This document shows positions 36,801 to 59,050 of a stretch of 64,000 nucleotides of DNA, in pieces. Every line of letters starts with the position of its first letter. The first letter of the stretch is position 1. Made by a program: the position numbers and the translations under genes. Under the pieces are notes generated by a model. It was not told where the DNA came from. It made no database searches and worked only from the letters and a program-made list of their open reading frames with translations. Source of the DNA: Siniperca chuatsi (Eukaryota > Chordata > Actinopteri > Centrarchiformes > Sinipercidae); contig NC_058056.1 of the NCBI RefSeq assembly GCF_020085105.1, forward strand, positions 14,411,929-14,475,928. The letters are read 5' to 3'.

Positions 36801-39800
36801 TTTCTCCACCGTAAACCCCCCTGCTCCTGCCCTCTCTGTGAAATCTGTCCGCGGGATGCTGCTGCTGCTGCTGCCACTGGTCTCTGTCCTCAAAACAGGC
36901 GTTGCTGGGTTGACGTGAAAGACTTGGAACAGGCGCCATGCGGTTAGGCAGGGCAGAGCCAATCATGTGCCTGGTTCTCCTCTGGAGGCGGCTGCTGCTG
37001 CTGGCTGAGGTGGAGGAGGTGCAGGCTGTCGAGATGGTGGCAATGCCGCTGTCCATGGATCCTTCATCCCCCAACCCCAGCTCCTTGGTCCTGACCAGCA
37101 GGCTCTGGGTCATAAACGGGTGGTCAAGCACGGCAGAGAGGCTGGGCCGGTGGGCGGGGTCCTTCTGCAGCAGCTGATGGATCAGGTCCTGAGCCTCTAA
37201 AGAAACATGGCTAGGCATCTCATAATCCCCAAGAACCACCTTAGACAGGGTGTGCTTGACTGTGTCCGTGTCAAATGGGGGGCGACCCATCAGGAAGGCA
37301 TAAAACATGCACCCCAGTGACCAGACATCTGATTCCAGGCCATGAGCACTGCGAGTGGCCACCTCTGGGGAGATGTAGTTGGGTGTTCCGCACATGGTGA
37401 AGTGCTTTTCATTTGGGAGTTTGAGCTGAGTGGCCAGGCCAAAGTCTGCTATTTTAATGTTCATGTTGCTGGTCAGCAAAAGGTTTGACAAGGTCAGATC
37501 TCGATGCAAGATGCCATGAGTATGTAAATACAGCATTCCTTTCACTATTTGATGCATGAAATGTCTTGCTGTGAAACAAAAACAACAACATTTTTTAAAG
37601 GCTGGCAGCTTCCAACACTGAACTTCACTAAGCTATTTACTGCAACATAATTCATATTTAATTTTCTAATTAAAATAGTTCTTCCTGACCTTCATCCTCA
37701 GAGAAGGGCATCTTCCGCTCTTTAAGGTACCGACTCATCTCTCCATTGTGGCACATCTCCAACACCAAATACACATAGTTGCTGTCCTCAAAGTAGTTGT
37801 ACAGCTTAAATAAAGACATGAGATATAATACAGTATTTATTATCATGTCAGTGAGAAGACACAAAAATATGAGTGCAACAAAATCAAGAAAATATTTGAC
37901 ATTTGCGTCCAAACTCAAAATTCTTTAGACAAAGCAAAAGAGCATGCTCTGCTGGTTAATCTTCAAAGGCATACTGATGACCAACCCTTAAATTAAGTAA
38001 AGTGGAAAAAAGTGGAAGAGTGGGACGATAACACTGAACAAAGTAATTATAGTAGGTATGGGCAAGTTGTCAACATTACATAACCATGACAACGATAACA
38101 CAAAGCTGATATATACAGACTCAAACACAGCTGATATATAGTTGCTCCAAATAATCTGTGTAACTATTGAGGGTTTTTTTCATGTTCCAAAAAACTAAAT
38201 TGAATTCCTATAAGTAGTGCTGTCTGTTTCTACTTAAAGCATTAACAGAAACAGAAAATCTTATGGTGAACAAATATATAAGTGCCACAGCAGACTTGTA
38301 GTGAAATAATAACCCACAGTAACAAGAAATGTGTTGTGTCCAGCCAACGTTACCTCAAGTATTGAAGGATGTTTCAGTCGGCACTGAATTTCCACCTCGT
38401 TTGTCACACGCTGAACCATACCAGCCTTGTGCATTGCTTTTTTGTCAATCTGCAGACGGGAACAACAGCAATAATTATACACCTGCCACTCATAGCATCA
38501 ACATGCAATGTGGCACAGCGCTGCTGCTCGGTGGTTTGTTCCGGTAGTCAATATGTCAAAGACAATTAACTATTCAGACCTCATTTGTGAGGAGTCGAGG
38601 GACCACAAGAAGCCCTTGGGAGGCAACTAATGTCTAATAATCCAACAGTTCCCATTTATACCTCAACTGTCAGTGGCAACAGCTTGGGTCTTGGTTAAGT
38701 ATCTACATTACAGGTAAAGCGTGCTATAATTACCTCTTATCACCGACTAAGACATAAATGGTGGGTGAGGGATTCTTACCGTTTTGATAGCAACCTCCAG
38801 ACCCGTCTTCACTGATTTTGCCCGGTAAACACATGCAAAGGAGCCTTTCCCCAGGAGGGTGAGGACCTTAAAATCCTACATGAGAAGGAAAGAAAATAAA
38901 CATTAAGTTATATAAATAATACAATTGTATTTGCAGAAATATAACTATGATTACTTCTATTTTGATCCTATGACAGACAAGATCTTTAAAAGCACCTCGA
39001 TCCTGAGCTCCTGAGCATAGGATACACTTTTCTCCTCATCTCTGCTGGCTTGGGTGTCAGCAGAAAGGTTTTGGAAGAAATAGTGAATAACCTGATCAAA
39101 CGTCCCTCTAGCTTGTGACATGCTGGATGCACAGTAAAACAGACAATCCAGCATCTAACGACTTCACATAGGAGAAATACTCCCACAACAAACGTTTACT
39201 GTCATACAAGCCACCAACACCTGACGCTGTCATATGGCCAACCAAAACCTTTAATTATCCCGGCTGTCTTCCCGCTAACGAGGACCACTTGTAGCCGTTT
39301 CCAAGCAGCATGTTGAATTACTAACTAATCCCAAACTGACGCAGTGAGGAGAAACAACACTGTTTGTCCCGGGAGAGAGAGCCAGGGTAAGGTTACACAC
39401 CGAGGTACCGAGGCTGCAACACACTGCTGATAACACTGACATTAATAATAATAATAGCAAGTTTTATTCAAAAACTACTTTCAGGACATATGAAACAGCA
39501 AACAAGATAAAATAAAAATAGCTAACGTTATTGGTTAATTAAATGGCGTTTACTTAACTAGTACTATATTATTAGCGGATAGTGTAACGTTTGATAAGTT
39601 AGATTTCAGTTAAATGTATCAACTTTAATATTTTTTTGACACTTTTAACGTTATTATGTAGCGACAAACCCCGTTCAACTCACGGCTAACCAACTAATTT
39701 AACACCTATGTTTACTGCAACCTTACATTTAGCTAACATGACCAGCCGGGGTTAGTTTGAAGTTAGCTTGTGGGCGTTAGCCTAACAAAAGAACTCACCT

Positions 39801-39828
39801 CGATTTTTTCGCCGATCGAAACACTCAT
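33853..39828 (-). CDS. plk4: Serine/threonine-protein kinase PLK4 (polo-like kinase 4, fifteen coding exons)
   Basis: Coding exons in transcript order: 39828-39799, 38875-38780, 38449-38354, 37804-37690, 37568-36581, 36498-36407, 36077-35731, 35628-35524, 35385-35283, 35196-35047, 34953-34725, 34626-34524, 34433-34296, 34202-34096, 33964-33853. Every junction is GT/AG and in phase; 2811 nt, 936 aa (human 970). PLK4 is the master kinase of centriole duplication and acts at the centrosome on STIL and SAS-6. The kinase domain is intact: GKGSFACVY loop, ATP lysine K41 (VAIKT), HRDLTLSN with catalytic D136, DFG at 154-156, activation-loop T170, [17 protein letters not shown] degron (285-290), the SCF-betaTrCP type that limits PLK4 through autophosphorylation, is kept. 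The cryptic polo box (PB1-PB2) spans about 585-785 ([16 protein letters not shown] within it), and PB3 about 850-930. The linker is Ser/Gln/His-rich. It lies downstream of hspa4l on the same strand. Confidence 0.97.
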
Positions 39829-40070
39829 CGTGCCTGGTTTTCGCCTTGCATATGCATGCAGGTTTGTAATAATGTTCCTCGGTCGGCTGAGTGCATCGAT
39901 AGTCGGTACAGGAGTTCTCAGAGGGCAAATAAATGTTGTTCTTGTGTTCCCCTCCAAAACTTTGCCATTTCTTCCATTTTGAAAATATCCGCCCGTTACT
40001 CCCTTAGACACGTCACACCCTACGTCACATGACAACAACCAGGGTTTACCACGCCCCCTTTAAGAGTCTC
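39829..40070 (-). promoter_or_regulatory. plk4: plk4 promoter / leader region
   Basis: The ATG at 39828 has 5' sequence with CpG-containing motifs not seen in the flanks: two CGTCAC (CRE-half) sites at 40011-40016 and 40024-40029, the second adjoining CATGAC, a GCCCG-type motif at 39991-39995 and a TTTTGAAAAT word at 39977-39986 that includes the TTTGAA cell-cycle homology form. PLK4 is cell-cycle regulated in vertebrates, which fits, but the motifs are short and the start site is unknown. Confidence 0.35.
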
Positions 40071-41977
40071 GTTGGCCTCCTAAAACTATATTAAATTACT
40101 CATAAAGGTGTGCTTAAAGGTACAGTTTTATGCCCGTCTTCTTAGTTTTTGTAAGCGTGTACATTTAAGCTTGTATCTGTAAAGTTTATATTTGTATTCT
40201 ATATGTATATATCTATTCAGATCTGTGCTTGCAGGCTTAGTTTTATAAGTCTGAACATATAGGTTGTGCATTCATTCTAGGGAGACCCAAAGTGTTCAAA
40301 ATTAAATAAGTAAATAATACATTATGAAATAAGTAATCAGATGAGTGCATACAGACAAAATATTTAATATAACCATAACATGGTGAAATATTTCAATACA
40401 TTTCTAAATCTCAGCTCATTTCTTATGAAATGTTATTATTCTTATGAAATGTTATGTTATCTAGGTCTGCAACTAACAATTATTTTCATAGTCGATTTAT
40501 CTGATGATTATTTTCTTGATTAATCGATTAATCATTTGGTTGATTAAATGTATGAAAATAATGAAAAATACTCATCATAATTCCCCAAAGTCCAAGGTGA
40601 CATCTTCAAATAGCTTGTTTTGTCCAACCAAACGTCCAAAACCCAAAGATATTAAATTTCTAATGATATAAAACCCAAAAAAAGCAGCAAATCCTAACAT
40701 TCATGGAGCTAAAACCAGAGAATGTTTGACATTTCTGCTTGAAAAATTACCTTAATGATTAATAGACTATCAAAACAGTTGCTGATTAATTTTCGTTCAA
40801 GCAAGTAATCTACTTAATATTTCTGCCCTAATTTCCTAAATTACAATCACATACTGGCTTGGCCATGTTTGTCTTGACTGACAAAGACCTGGTGATGAAA
40901 ACTGGCATTATGAAAAATGGTCATTGGAAAAAATGGCCTTGTTAAATAAAAACAGACTTTAGAAAAGAGGACATTTTTACTTTACATAAAACTGCTGGAA
41001 TTAAATGAAAATGACAATAATAAATTCTCTTATTGTTAATAACCCGAGTTTTAAAAAATGTGTTGCATTATTTCATAATGCCCTGGTTGCATTAAACATG
41101 TTGTCTGTTGCTATTCACATGATTATTATTTCTTAATGTCTACATTTTTAATTTAAGTTTGAATACTTCGGGGCTCCATACACAATATGATTAAAAGCTT
41201 AATTTTACCAGCTGAGAGTCAAAAAATCACACAGATGTGTGTCTGTGCAATCAGACCTCCAGTTCTTTTTGAAGTTCAATTTTTAGATCCACAATTACAG
41301 GTTTGCTGGCAACCAGGCAACCAGAGTCCCTCTCATTTTGTATTTTTTGCAGGAGAATCAAATCTCAGTATGTAACCTCTACTCCGCTACATTTTTAAGC
41401 TGTCCTGAACTCATCCCAGGACTTCACTCAGACACAAGTACAGTATATATTTTTTTCGTGTAACTTCAGTTTCAGCTGCAGGAAAAAAAAAATAAAGATT
41501 GCTGAGTAAAGAAATTTTGTCTTACAGACAAATGTATTTATTTTTGCCATCTTTAAATCCCATGACTTAAGTATGGAAAAATGCAAGAAAACAAAAAAGG
41601 AAACCAATCACTTACTAATTAGATTTGGTGCATTAAGCATTGCCATTGTACTAGGAATACGTTCTTTATGTACATATATTATATATGCTGGCTGCTTTTA
41701 TTTACTAAAATAGTATTTACAGTTTCTAGACATGGACATAATTTCAAACTCATTAAATACAAATATATATAATTTGTATTGTTGCATACTAATAGTTCCG
41801 CAATAGCAATTGTTTGGACAGCACTATCTATTTCTCTTAAGAGTGATAGGATTTACTGCTGATACTGGACGCTTATGAGACACATGGAATGCAAACACAA
41901 AGAGTACCTTCCTGTATGGTACAGAGGAAACTGTTTTACGTTAGAATCAGAGTTTAATCTATTGCATCATTCCTTCA
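40071..41977. other. Intergenic region between plk4 and hspa4l
   Basis: AT-rich, about 1.9 kb, with one well-preserved MITE-like repeat (40462-40832). I see no exon or RNA gene in the rest. Confidence 0.65.
40462..40832. repeat. AT-rich MITE-like repeat, copy 7 (best preserved)
   Basis: About 370 bp. It begins TAGGTCTGCAACTAACAATT and continues with runs of TAATCGATTAATC type, then AATGAAAAATACTCATC, AAGGTGACATCTTCAAATAG, TTGTTTTGTCCAACCA and AACCAGAGAATG. It ends with AATTAATTTTCG and TTCTGCCCTAA. The two ends are imperfect inverted copies, as in a non-autonomous DNA transposon. A hAT affiliation is my recollection of the widespread fish family with GGGCTGCAACTAACGATTA ends, not proven here. 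Confidence 0.7.
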
Positions 41978-42226
41978 TTTATTAAGTATGTCAAAGAGAG
42001 TAAAGCACACCATTGTCACACATAAGGATGAAAGGGTGACAAGAAAAACCTCAAAAAGTAAAGTCCAGTGGGAGGGGGGGGCACAAAAAAACAAATCCAC
42101 AAAAGTGGCTGGTGACGATGGAGTAATGGTCCCAGGTATTGATGTTTCTACTGTTTAAATGGTCTTAAATGGTCAGTTGTGGTAAACGCAGTGATGGTTG
42201 CAGAGTTTGCTCCTCAGACACTGATC
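41978..42226 (-). other. hspa4l: hspa4l 3' UTR with candidate polyadenylation signal
   Basis: On the minus strand AATAAA is read at 41983-41978, about 245 bases past the TGA at 42227-42229. It includes a short poly(G/C) run at 42070-42082. Confidence 0.5.
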
Positions 42227-52040
<9,814 letters not shown>

Positions 52041-53298
52041 ACCGTGAAATACGTCACAAACAGTAGTGGCAGCAGTGGTTATTCAGACTTTTTTGCCCTA
52101 AATTTAACCTGTCAGGTAGAGTTTCTCCGTCCAAATCGCCACGTGCTTCAGGACTGATGTGTGCACATTACTGTAATATCTATGAAACTAGCGTTACAGA
52201 TATCTAATTCGTATCTGGAGCTTACAAGGGGTGGCACACGGGTTGAAAGCTGAAAGCCTTTGAACAGGATATTAAAGTCCACACTCCCAGTGAGGTAACA
52301 CAGGTGTGGTCTGGCAATATGATGAACTGTGAATCCATACATTAATATGGAATAACAAATGTCGAAATATTTGTAAATTAGTAAAGAAAAGGGGAAAATA
52401 AAAAATAATCACTGAATTTGTCTTTAACATGGGTTTCTCTGTGTATTCTTTAAATACATCAAGATTTAATTTCATTATTTTCTTTGGGGTTTTTTTGTGT
52501 TTTATTTTAACATGACATAAGTAAAAATAGTAACACCACTGTGTGAAAAGTCAAACTTCACTTTTCATCTTGAAATGCATTTAAAAATTATGCATGGTAT
52601 GCCTTTATAAGGCCATTTATAAGGCCATCTAAGGCCTATTCAAATTAACTTTAGTCTTAATTGTATAGTAACATGCCATTTCATCTTTTGTTTCAAAGCC
52701 AACATACCAAAACCTTTTGAAGATGATTGAGTAGAAACTAAAATATCGTCTCTTTAATGCCTCAGTCTTTTGAAAATATAATATTTTCACTGGATAAAGG
52801 TTTAACTATTCATCAGCCTTTATACACCTCAATTATTGCTCACTTGTCATAAGTAAACTCTCCTTCAATATTTTGGTCTATGTAGCTGTGTATGTATGTG
52901 GCTAAAGAATAATATTACAAAGACTTACAATTGGCAAAGACTGTGACATTCCTCATCTGTTCCTTATTATTTATTCTAAGTGCGCTATTTACACATTCTG
53001 TACAACTATGCCTTAGTGGAGATTATTTCATTTAAAAAAGGGTTTTGGGTTTAAGATATTTTCCTCCACATAACTCTGTTACAATAAATATAATGTGTTG
53101 TAGTTTACACACAAGGTGAGTTGATTATTCCTCTTCTGTTTCTGGTGTCCAAATTTCCACAGGTGTGGGGATCTCAGGGTCAGGCAGGATGCTTAAAGGG
53201 AAATTGAAGGGAACAAGGAGGGATGTGTGTCTTCAGGTACATAAAATGTTTGCTTGTGGACCATTGTTCATTTGCAATGCTGCACTGTGGACAGGTTT

Positions 53299-53640
53299 TG
53301 GCAGTGGTGGAGGATGTATTCAGATCCTCTAATTAAAGCCCCTACACAGTAATAGTCCATCGATGTTTTCACTCAACCTTCCTGATTAGACCTTTTCTCA
53401 GGTGCCATTGTTAATGTTATTAATAACACCTGTGCTTTTCCTGCTATGACAAGTCAAAATGTCTGCTTTGAAAACGGGCGGTTCTAACTGGTACATGGAG
53501 TTTGGTGACCTCATGTAATTCCCAGCATAGCTCCACCCAACATCAACCTAAGCCGAGGTCTAATCAGACTAAGTGAAAACACCTGTGTGACTGTACAAGT
53601 AAAAGTAGCAATACCCATATTGCAACTTTACACATGTCCA
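53299..53640. repeat. Dispersed fish repeat interrupted by a MITE
   Basis: The left part GGCAGTGGTGGAGGATGTA with TTCAGATCCTCTAATTAAAG (from 53299) and the right part ACAAGTAAAAGTAGCAATAC (53596-53615) are the opening and following words of a familiar teleost repeat (form: GTGGTGGAAGAAGTACTCAG, then AAGTAAAAGTAGCAATAC). They are separated by the insert at 53362-53590. Confidence 0.6.
53362..53590. mobile_element. MITE with terminal inverted repeats, nested
   Basis: About 229 bp. The left end reads GATGTTTTCACTCAACC and CTGATTAGACCTTTTCTCAG. The right end, reverse-complemented, reads GGTGTTTTCACTTAGTC and TGATTAGACCTCGGCTTAGG. The ends are thus inverted copies over roughly 40 bases. There is no coding capacity. 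A lone right-end-like piece (AGAGGTCTAATCAGC, then ACTGAAAACTTCTGTG) lies at 53646-53684. Confidence 0.7.
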
Positions 53641-54159
53641 TGAGCAGAGGTCTAATCAGCTAAAATCACTGAAAACTTCTGTGGGTTTATCTGATTTTTT
53701 TCTTTATTTAGATTAGATTTATTTAGTATTTTCTTTTAGTATTCATTGGTTTAATTTTCTTAGGTTTGGTAGTTGCTTGTTTGGTTTATTTTGTTTTGTT
53801 TTGTAAGAATTGGGCAGCACTATAGGCACCTCAGGTTTTATAAAGCTAGGCAGGTGCAGGTGTGAGTAAGCACCTGGGAGGGTCTATGGTGTTTAGCAGA
53901 GCAAGAGGAAGCAGGTGCCAGGATTTCTTTGTTATATTGCTTGCCAAGGATAAATAAACCATAAGAAAACACAAACACAGCCTACATCCTTCTAGTGCAT
54001 CAGTGGCCTTTTGATTTCAAGTTTTATTGTGATTATGGACAAAAAGCCATGCACTAAATCTCTTAAAAGGGACTGTGACTAGTAAGCTTAAATGCTGATT
54101 TTAGTTATAACTAATTATGATATCTTTAAATGTGCTGAATTAAAGATGTCTTTGAATCT

Positions 54160-54225
54160 GTGTGGACCCCAGGAAGATTAGTGACCACTTTGTGGAAGGC
54201 AAATAAAGAAAAAAGAATTTCAATT
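54160..54225 (+). repeat. Retroelement 3'-tail-like fragment
   Basis: TGTGTGGACCCCAGGAAGAT, then TTAGTGACCACTTTGTGG and GCAAATAAAGAAAAAA, which resembles the 3' end of an abundant fish non-LTR element with an A-rich tail. Short, so assigned cautiously. Confidence 0.4.
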
Positions 54226-54559
54226 ATGACTAGTCATAATTTAAAACAGAAACATTTCTTATAGGCAAAATTGAATTGTAGACACTTTAATCAGATTATT
54301 TGTACTAGTCAAAATGTAATTAGAGATAACTTTAACTGACTGGTCATAAATGCATTGTGTATATCTTTAATGTGAAATCCTTTTATATGTTAAAATGGCT
54401 CACTATAAACACATAATTGTATTGGTTGTGTGGCTGGTTCGATTTCAACTTCGCTTGAACACTTGTCCTTGTTTCCTTGATGAGGACCAGATGGAGTGAA
54501 TGTTCCTTCATGTTCGTACTGAGCCCGAGGGGCCTGCGCGAGAACAGGAAGTGCTAGTC

Positions 54560-54860
54560 CAACAAGCTGAGCTAGCCAGCTAGTTTTAGTCAGGTAGGTT
54601 AGCTTGGCATTTAACTCAGTAGTCACAATGGGGCTGTTCGGCAGAACACCAGAGAAACCACCAAAAGAGCTGGTGAGTACTGACTGTTGAAGACCAGAAC
54701 TGTCTTGGACAGTTTTGTCCGTAGTAAGAAAAAAAAAAAAAAAAAAAAACGACAACGCCTTTTGCTAACCCTGCTAACGTTAGCTGTCAGTTTAACTCAG
54801 CTTAGTTCGTCCCATCTGTTGCAACATTTTACCAGCTAACGGAACAGCTGAAGTTAATCT
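54560..54860 (+). promoter_or_regulatory. chmp3: chmp3 start-site region rich in GCTAAC/GTTAGC words
   Basis: Around exon 1: AGCTGAGCTAGCCAGCTAG before the ATG, then GCTAACC, a perfect palindrome GCTAACGTTAGC at 54773-54784, and CCAGCTAACGG. A 21-base A run is at 54729-54749. No TATA box. The same kind of word block is seen by the itpk1 start. Confidence 0.35.
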
Positions 54861-56560
54861 AGTTAAAAATGAGCCAACAGCCTTTGTAATGATATCAGGC
54901 GTTTATCTGCATTATTTGTACCGTATTTAACGCTATACGTTTGTTTATATGCCTCATCAACCGATCAGTCAATCTTATTTTGGTTTCTGTACTGGAGAGC
55001 TTAGCTAGGTAGCACACAAGCTAACACTAGTTTACTGTCAGTCACTTCAGTGTAAACAAACCCTGATTGTGTTCACTTTACCTGACATCCTGATCTGTAA
55101 CAGTTTAGCTATTAAAAGTTATACATTTCTTTAGACTAACGTTACACGGAACGCTGTTTTGAAATGGGTATTACAAACTTTAACTAAGGCAAATCAGTGC
55201 AGTTTGTAACAACATATTGTATCATTTCAGATCACTGAGTGGTCAGGAAAAATCAGGAAGGAAATGAGAGTGATTGACAGACAAATTCGAGGTAAGATAC
55301 TGTCTGCATTTGGCACTACCACTGAACAGCTGTAAATAAAAACATTTTTTAGAAGTATATTATTGGTAATTGTAAAATGACTTTTCACTAGAGGCAGTGT
55401 TTAATTAAGATGGTAAATTTGTATTGTTGTATAATTTTATTACATACTACAGTCAATTACCTAATCATATAAGTTACATATATATTAGTTATTGTTTTGT
55501 AAATAATGACATTCCCTTTTGTTTCAGATATCCAAAGGGAAGAAGAGAAAGTTAAAAGATCCATCAAAGATGCTGCCAAAAAGGGCCAGAAAGATGTGTG
55601 TGTGGTCCTCGCAAAGGAGATGATTCAGTCAAAACGAGCTGTCACAAAACTTTACGCTTCCAAAGCCCACATGAACTCTGTGCTACTCAGCATGAAGAAT
55701 CAGCTAGGTGAGTTTAGGAGTATTAGATATAGACAGGGGAAAATTCAAGTCATTTTATGTAACATTCTTTCTGGTCATCAGTTGGACAGTTTGCTCTTTT
55801 ATCATAGAACTTAATGTTCTGCTCTGCATAGTCAGTGAAGGGAATGTATTGTGCGTGTTTCTAGCTGTACTGCGTGTAGCCGGGGCTCTGCAGAAGAGCA
55901 CAGAGGTGATGAAAGCCATGCAGAACCTAGTCAAAATCCCAGAGATCCAGGCCACTATGAGGGACCTATCAAAGGAGATGATGAAGGTCAGTGGCAGTGT
56001 ACAACATAAATAGATACAATTTACTTGCAGTCATGTTACTACAAGAAATGTAACACTGCGACTGACTCCAATTACCATCTGCCATTATTTCTTTAGAAGA
56101 AAAAGTTGCTAAACTATCGCATCATGTACTCATTCATCTTTCAGGCTGGCATCATTGAGGAAATGCTAGAAGACACATTTGAGAGCATGGAAGATGGAGA
56201 GGAGATGGAGGAAGCAGCAGAGGAGGAAGTTGACAGGATCCTCTTTGAGATCACAGCAGGTGAAGAGATTTGTTAAACTAAAACACCACAATACTTTGTA
56301 ACATTCCTGTTTTGTTAAAAGGTTTTAGTGTCTAGATTTTAAGTCGGAACCAAATGCAAACATTTTACCACAATTAGTAATACTGAAAGCTCTGTTTCAT
56401 GGTTGTATTTGCTTTGTTAGGTGCCCTTGGCAAAGCGCCGAGCAAAGTCACAGATGCCCTGCCTCAAATTGAGCCCCCAGGAGCCGCTGCAGCTTCGGAG
56501 GATGAGTCAGAGGAGGACATTGAAGCGATGCAGTCAAGATTGGCAGCTCTGAGGAGCTAA
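54628..56560 (+). CDS. chmp3: Charged multivesicular body protein 3, CHMP3/VPS24 (six coding exons)
   Basis: Coding exons: 54628-54672, 55231-55291, 55528-55707, 55865-55986, 56145-56259, 56421-56560. All junctions are GT/AG and in phase; 663 nt, 220 aa (human 222). CHMP3 is an ESCRT-III subunit that co-polymerises with CHMP2 on the cytosolic face of endosomes, the midbody and wounds, and is disassembled by VPS4. The start MGLFGRTPEKPPKEL and the basic helices 1-2 (IRKEMRVIDRQIRDIQREEE, AAKKGQKD) are close to human. The acidic helices follow (GIIEEMLEDTFESM, about 147-160), and the C-terminal MIM1 motif (IEAMQSRLAALRS, 208-220) that docks the VPS4 MIT domain is intact. The C-terminal acidic linker has fewer glutamates than human. 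It stands head to head with hspa4l, 3.0 kb apart (ATG to ATG), and next to reep1, as in human 2p11.2. Confidence 0.97.
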
Positions 56561-57420
56561 GGTGAACTGCCAGCTGTCCTGTCAAAGTCAGTTTGGTCAC
56601 TCCAATGAGGGCAGAGACAATTCTGGTGCAGGTTTTACAGTACTGAGCATCCTCTCTGCTTCATATTATAATTATTATTTCACATAATCATTTGGGGTTA
56701 ACTTTGTGCTAATGTCTTTAAAAAAGTTTTTTTTCTAGAACATTTGGTCTATAGAGCCAGAACTGCTTTTGTCTTTATTTATCTGGGGTAAGCCTAGGTA
56801 AGTCTTTATTATCCAAAGTCAAACAGAAGGATTAAGAAAGTGTATATAATGTAAGTATGAAAAGCCTGCTGTGCCTACAGTGCTTCATCATATTCTTCTG
56901 TCCTAAGTTATGGACTGGTGATGGAGGTATTTGGGTATTTATGATCCAGACCAGTGATTAAATAACTGTTGATGAAAGCCGCCCTGCACTTAAATCACAT
57001 CCTAGATCACTATTCAGCTTCTATTCATTGTTCTAATCTGTTAGAATACATTTTGTAAGCAACAGCTGTTCTGTTTACTGGTAACCAGCCCATATTATCT
57101 GAAACACTAGAGGTGATGGGTGGATTTCTCTTTTGATAGTTAATTATTTGTACAGTCAAAATGTATCTATATGTGGTCATACATGTAAAATGCACTCATC
57201 AGAAAAATGCCTGCATACTACCCTAACCCATTGTTTGCATTAACATTCAGCTTGTTAAATGTTGCATTTGTATCACAATGGAGTTCCTTCTCAGCAGGAA
57301 GATGCAGAGGAAATGGAAAGGTTGGTTAGTGCAGAACCTATGTATTGTGGAAGTGTGTGGTGTGTATAATTTTTCTATGTGCATTGGGGGGGGGGAAATA
57401 AACTTTTAAGAACAAAGCTT
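56561..57420 (+). other. chmp3: chmp3 3' UTR
   Basis: Non-coding AT-rich sequence after the TAA. AATAAA at 57397-57402, just after a run of ten G, is the strongest polyadenylation signal and would give a UTR of about 860 bases. Confidence 0.6.
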
Positions 57421-59050
57421 GCCAATAAGAACAATGTATTACACCTCTTTCTGCTCTCAGCATTGATCACATTATCTTACTGTACGACATCACAATAAAC
57501 ACTAAATGTTAGGCCTATTCTAATCAGGAATAAGCTTTTGGGAAATCTGAACCTGCCGGCTTGCAACCACCCATTCAGCAGGTCAGAAACTGTACTGCAT
57601 GGAGAATCTAACACCTGTCTGACAGATGCAACAGCTTGCTCAGCAGTTTTGAGACCAAACTGTTTTAACAGTAAAGAGTTAAATGACTGGGAGTGCTGCT
57701 TTTCATCATTCTGCAGTTCAAGGACCGCAATTTACCAAAAATCAGGTGCTGGGGGTATGACTCAAACTGTCAAATAATACATTTCTGGCAGTTTTATATT
57801 AAACCTGTGATGATGGGAGTAGATTTACATGTTGCTGTGTAGAAACGTAAAGCTTTTTGGCAGTGCTTTTTGGGTACCCATGTTTTGAAGCCAAACCCTG
57901 GCTTAAAAATGGACAAAAGGATTAGATTTCTACCAGCTACAGTCCTCCCTCAGCAGCCTTTGCTGTACTGTAACAAAACCTTGCCTCTGTTCTCTGGCTT
58001 CAGTATGTAGGCCAGAGGCTGGACAAAGCAAAGGCACTGCAGCTCAAATGGAGCAGGTGTTCTCAAGTTTGGTGACCAGAGATCGAGAAATCTCAGGCCC
58101 AGGCAAAATCTCTCTCCTTTACATTTGTATCCAGATTTCTGTAGACATCCTCTAGTTGGTAGTTTCCCCAATACTCAAAGAATAAGTGGAGACTAAACTC
58201 AGCTGTTAAAGTGAATTCATCTTGTACATTTAGTTCAAACACATTAAGTGGTATAAGGCTCAGATGCAATTTATTTATCCAGTGACATCAAGTGACAAAG
58301 GTATGAACATGTAATTAACTTGTAGTTTCTTTAAAGTACAAGATCAACTAAGGTGATCCTACATTATTAGCTACTGTAATATTGAGGTCCTGTCTTGAAC
58401 ATTGGTCCAGCGTCAACATTAGTTTTTAGAGCTGTACTTCTACTATAGACAAAACAATTAATCTAGAAAATAAGCAGCAGGTTTATCGATAATGAAACTG
58501 TTAGTTGCAGCCATACTCACATGGTGCACATTTCTAAATAACGTTGTGTTTAATCAAAATGACCACAAATTGACTGACACACAGAAAACCTGGGTCCAGG
58601 TATAATTTCATCTTGGGGTACTGGTTAGTTTCTGGATCTCTGGGCAAATAATAAGGCTGCCATATATAGTCTGCTGGTGCACTGTGCTTAATTAATGGTG
58701 AACTTCGGGGCCCCAGGTTACATACTCTGCAAAGGGAAAGAGGGGGAGGTTTTCAAAAGGGACCCAGCAGAAAATATTTGCCTCCAAGCCACCTGGATGA
58801 GGAAATGCTAATATCACATGTAAACACACTTTTAGCCAGGAAGGACACATCTTTACCCACCAGGCATGCTGTTTATCTGTGCAATGCAACACTGCCATCT
58901 ATGGATAAGAGTTATAGTCCGCTCACTGTTTATCTGCATCACGTTGCTGCCTGTGTGCGTCCAGACCATAGACGCTGCCGCCTGGACGCGCCTGTCATCT
59001 GGAGGAAACTCCTCCCCGCAGACAGCGCGTCCTGTCGCCTCTCCAGCGCA
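57421..59050. other. Intergenic region and reep1 leader
   Basis: 1.6 kb. It contains a half-copy of the AT-rich MITE-like family (58432-58512). The last 100 bases before 59051 are GC-rich (GACGCTGCCGCCTGGACGCG) and fit a reep1 5' UTR. No other gene seen. Confidence 0.55.
58432..58512. repeat. Degenerate AT-rich MITE-like repeat, copy 8 (end fragment)
   Basis: AAACAATTAATCTAGAAAAT, GGTTTATCGATAATGAAACT and GTTAGTTGCAGCC give the right end of the 40462 family only. Confidence 0.5.

Larger units (their letters stand above)
52041..54627. other. Intergenic region between hspa4l and chmp3 with repeats
   Basis: 2.6 kb between two divergent genes. It contains a directly repeated TTTATAAGGCCAT word near 52602-52628, nested repeats at 53299-53690 and a LINE-tail-like fragment at 54160-54225. 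No exon is convincing. The last 60 bases belong to the chmp3 leader. Confidence 0.6.

Noticed and set aside
54390-54755. 121-codon minus-strand frame opposite chmp3 exon 1
   Set aside because: Starts in the poly(A/T) run and is antisense to a confirmed exon; no homology.
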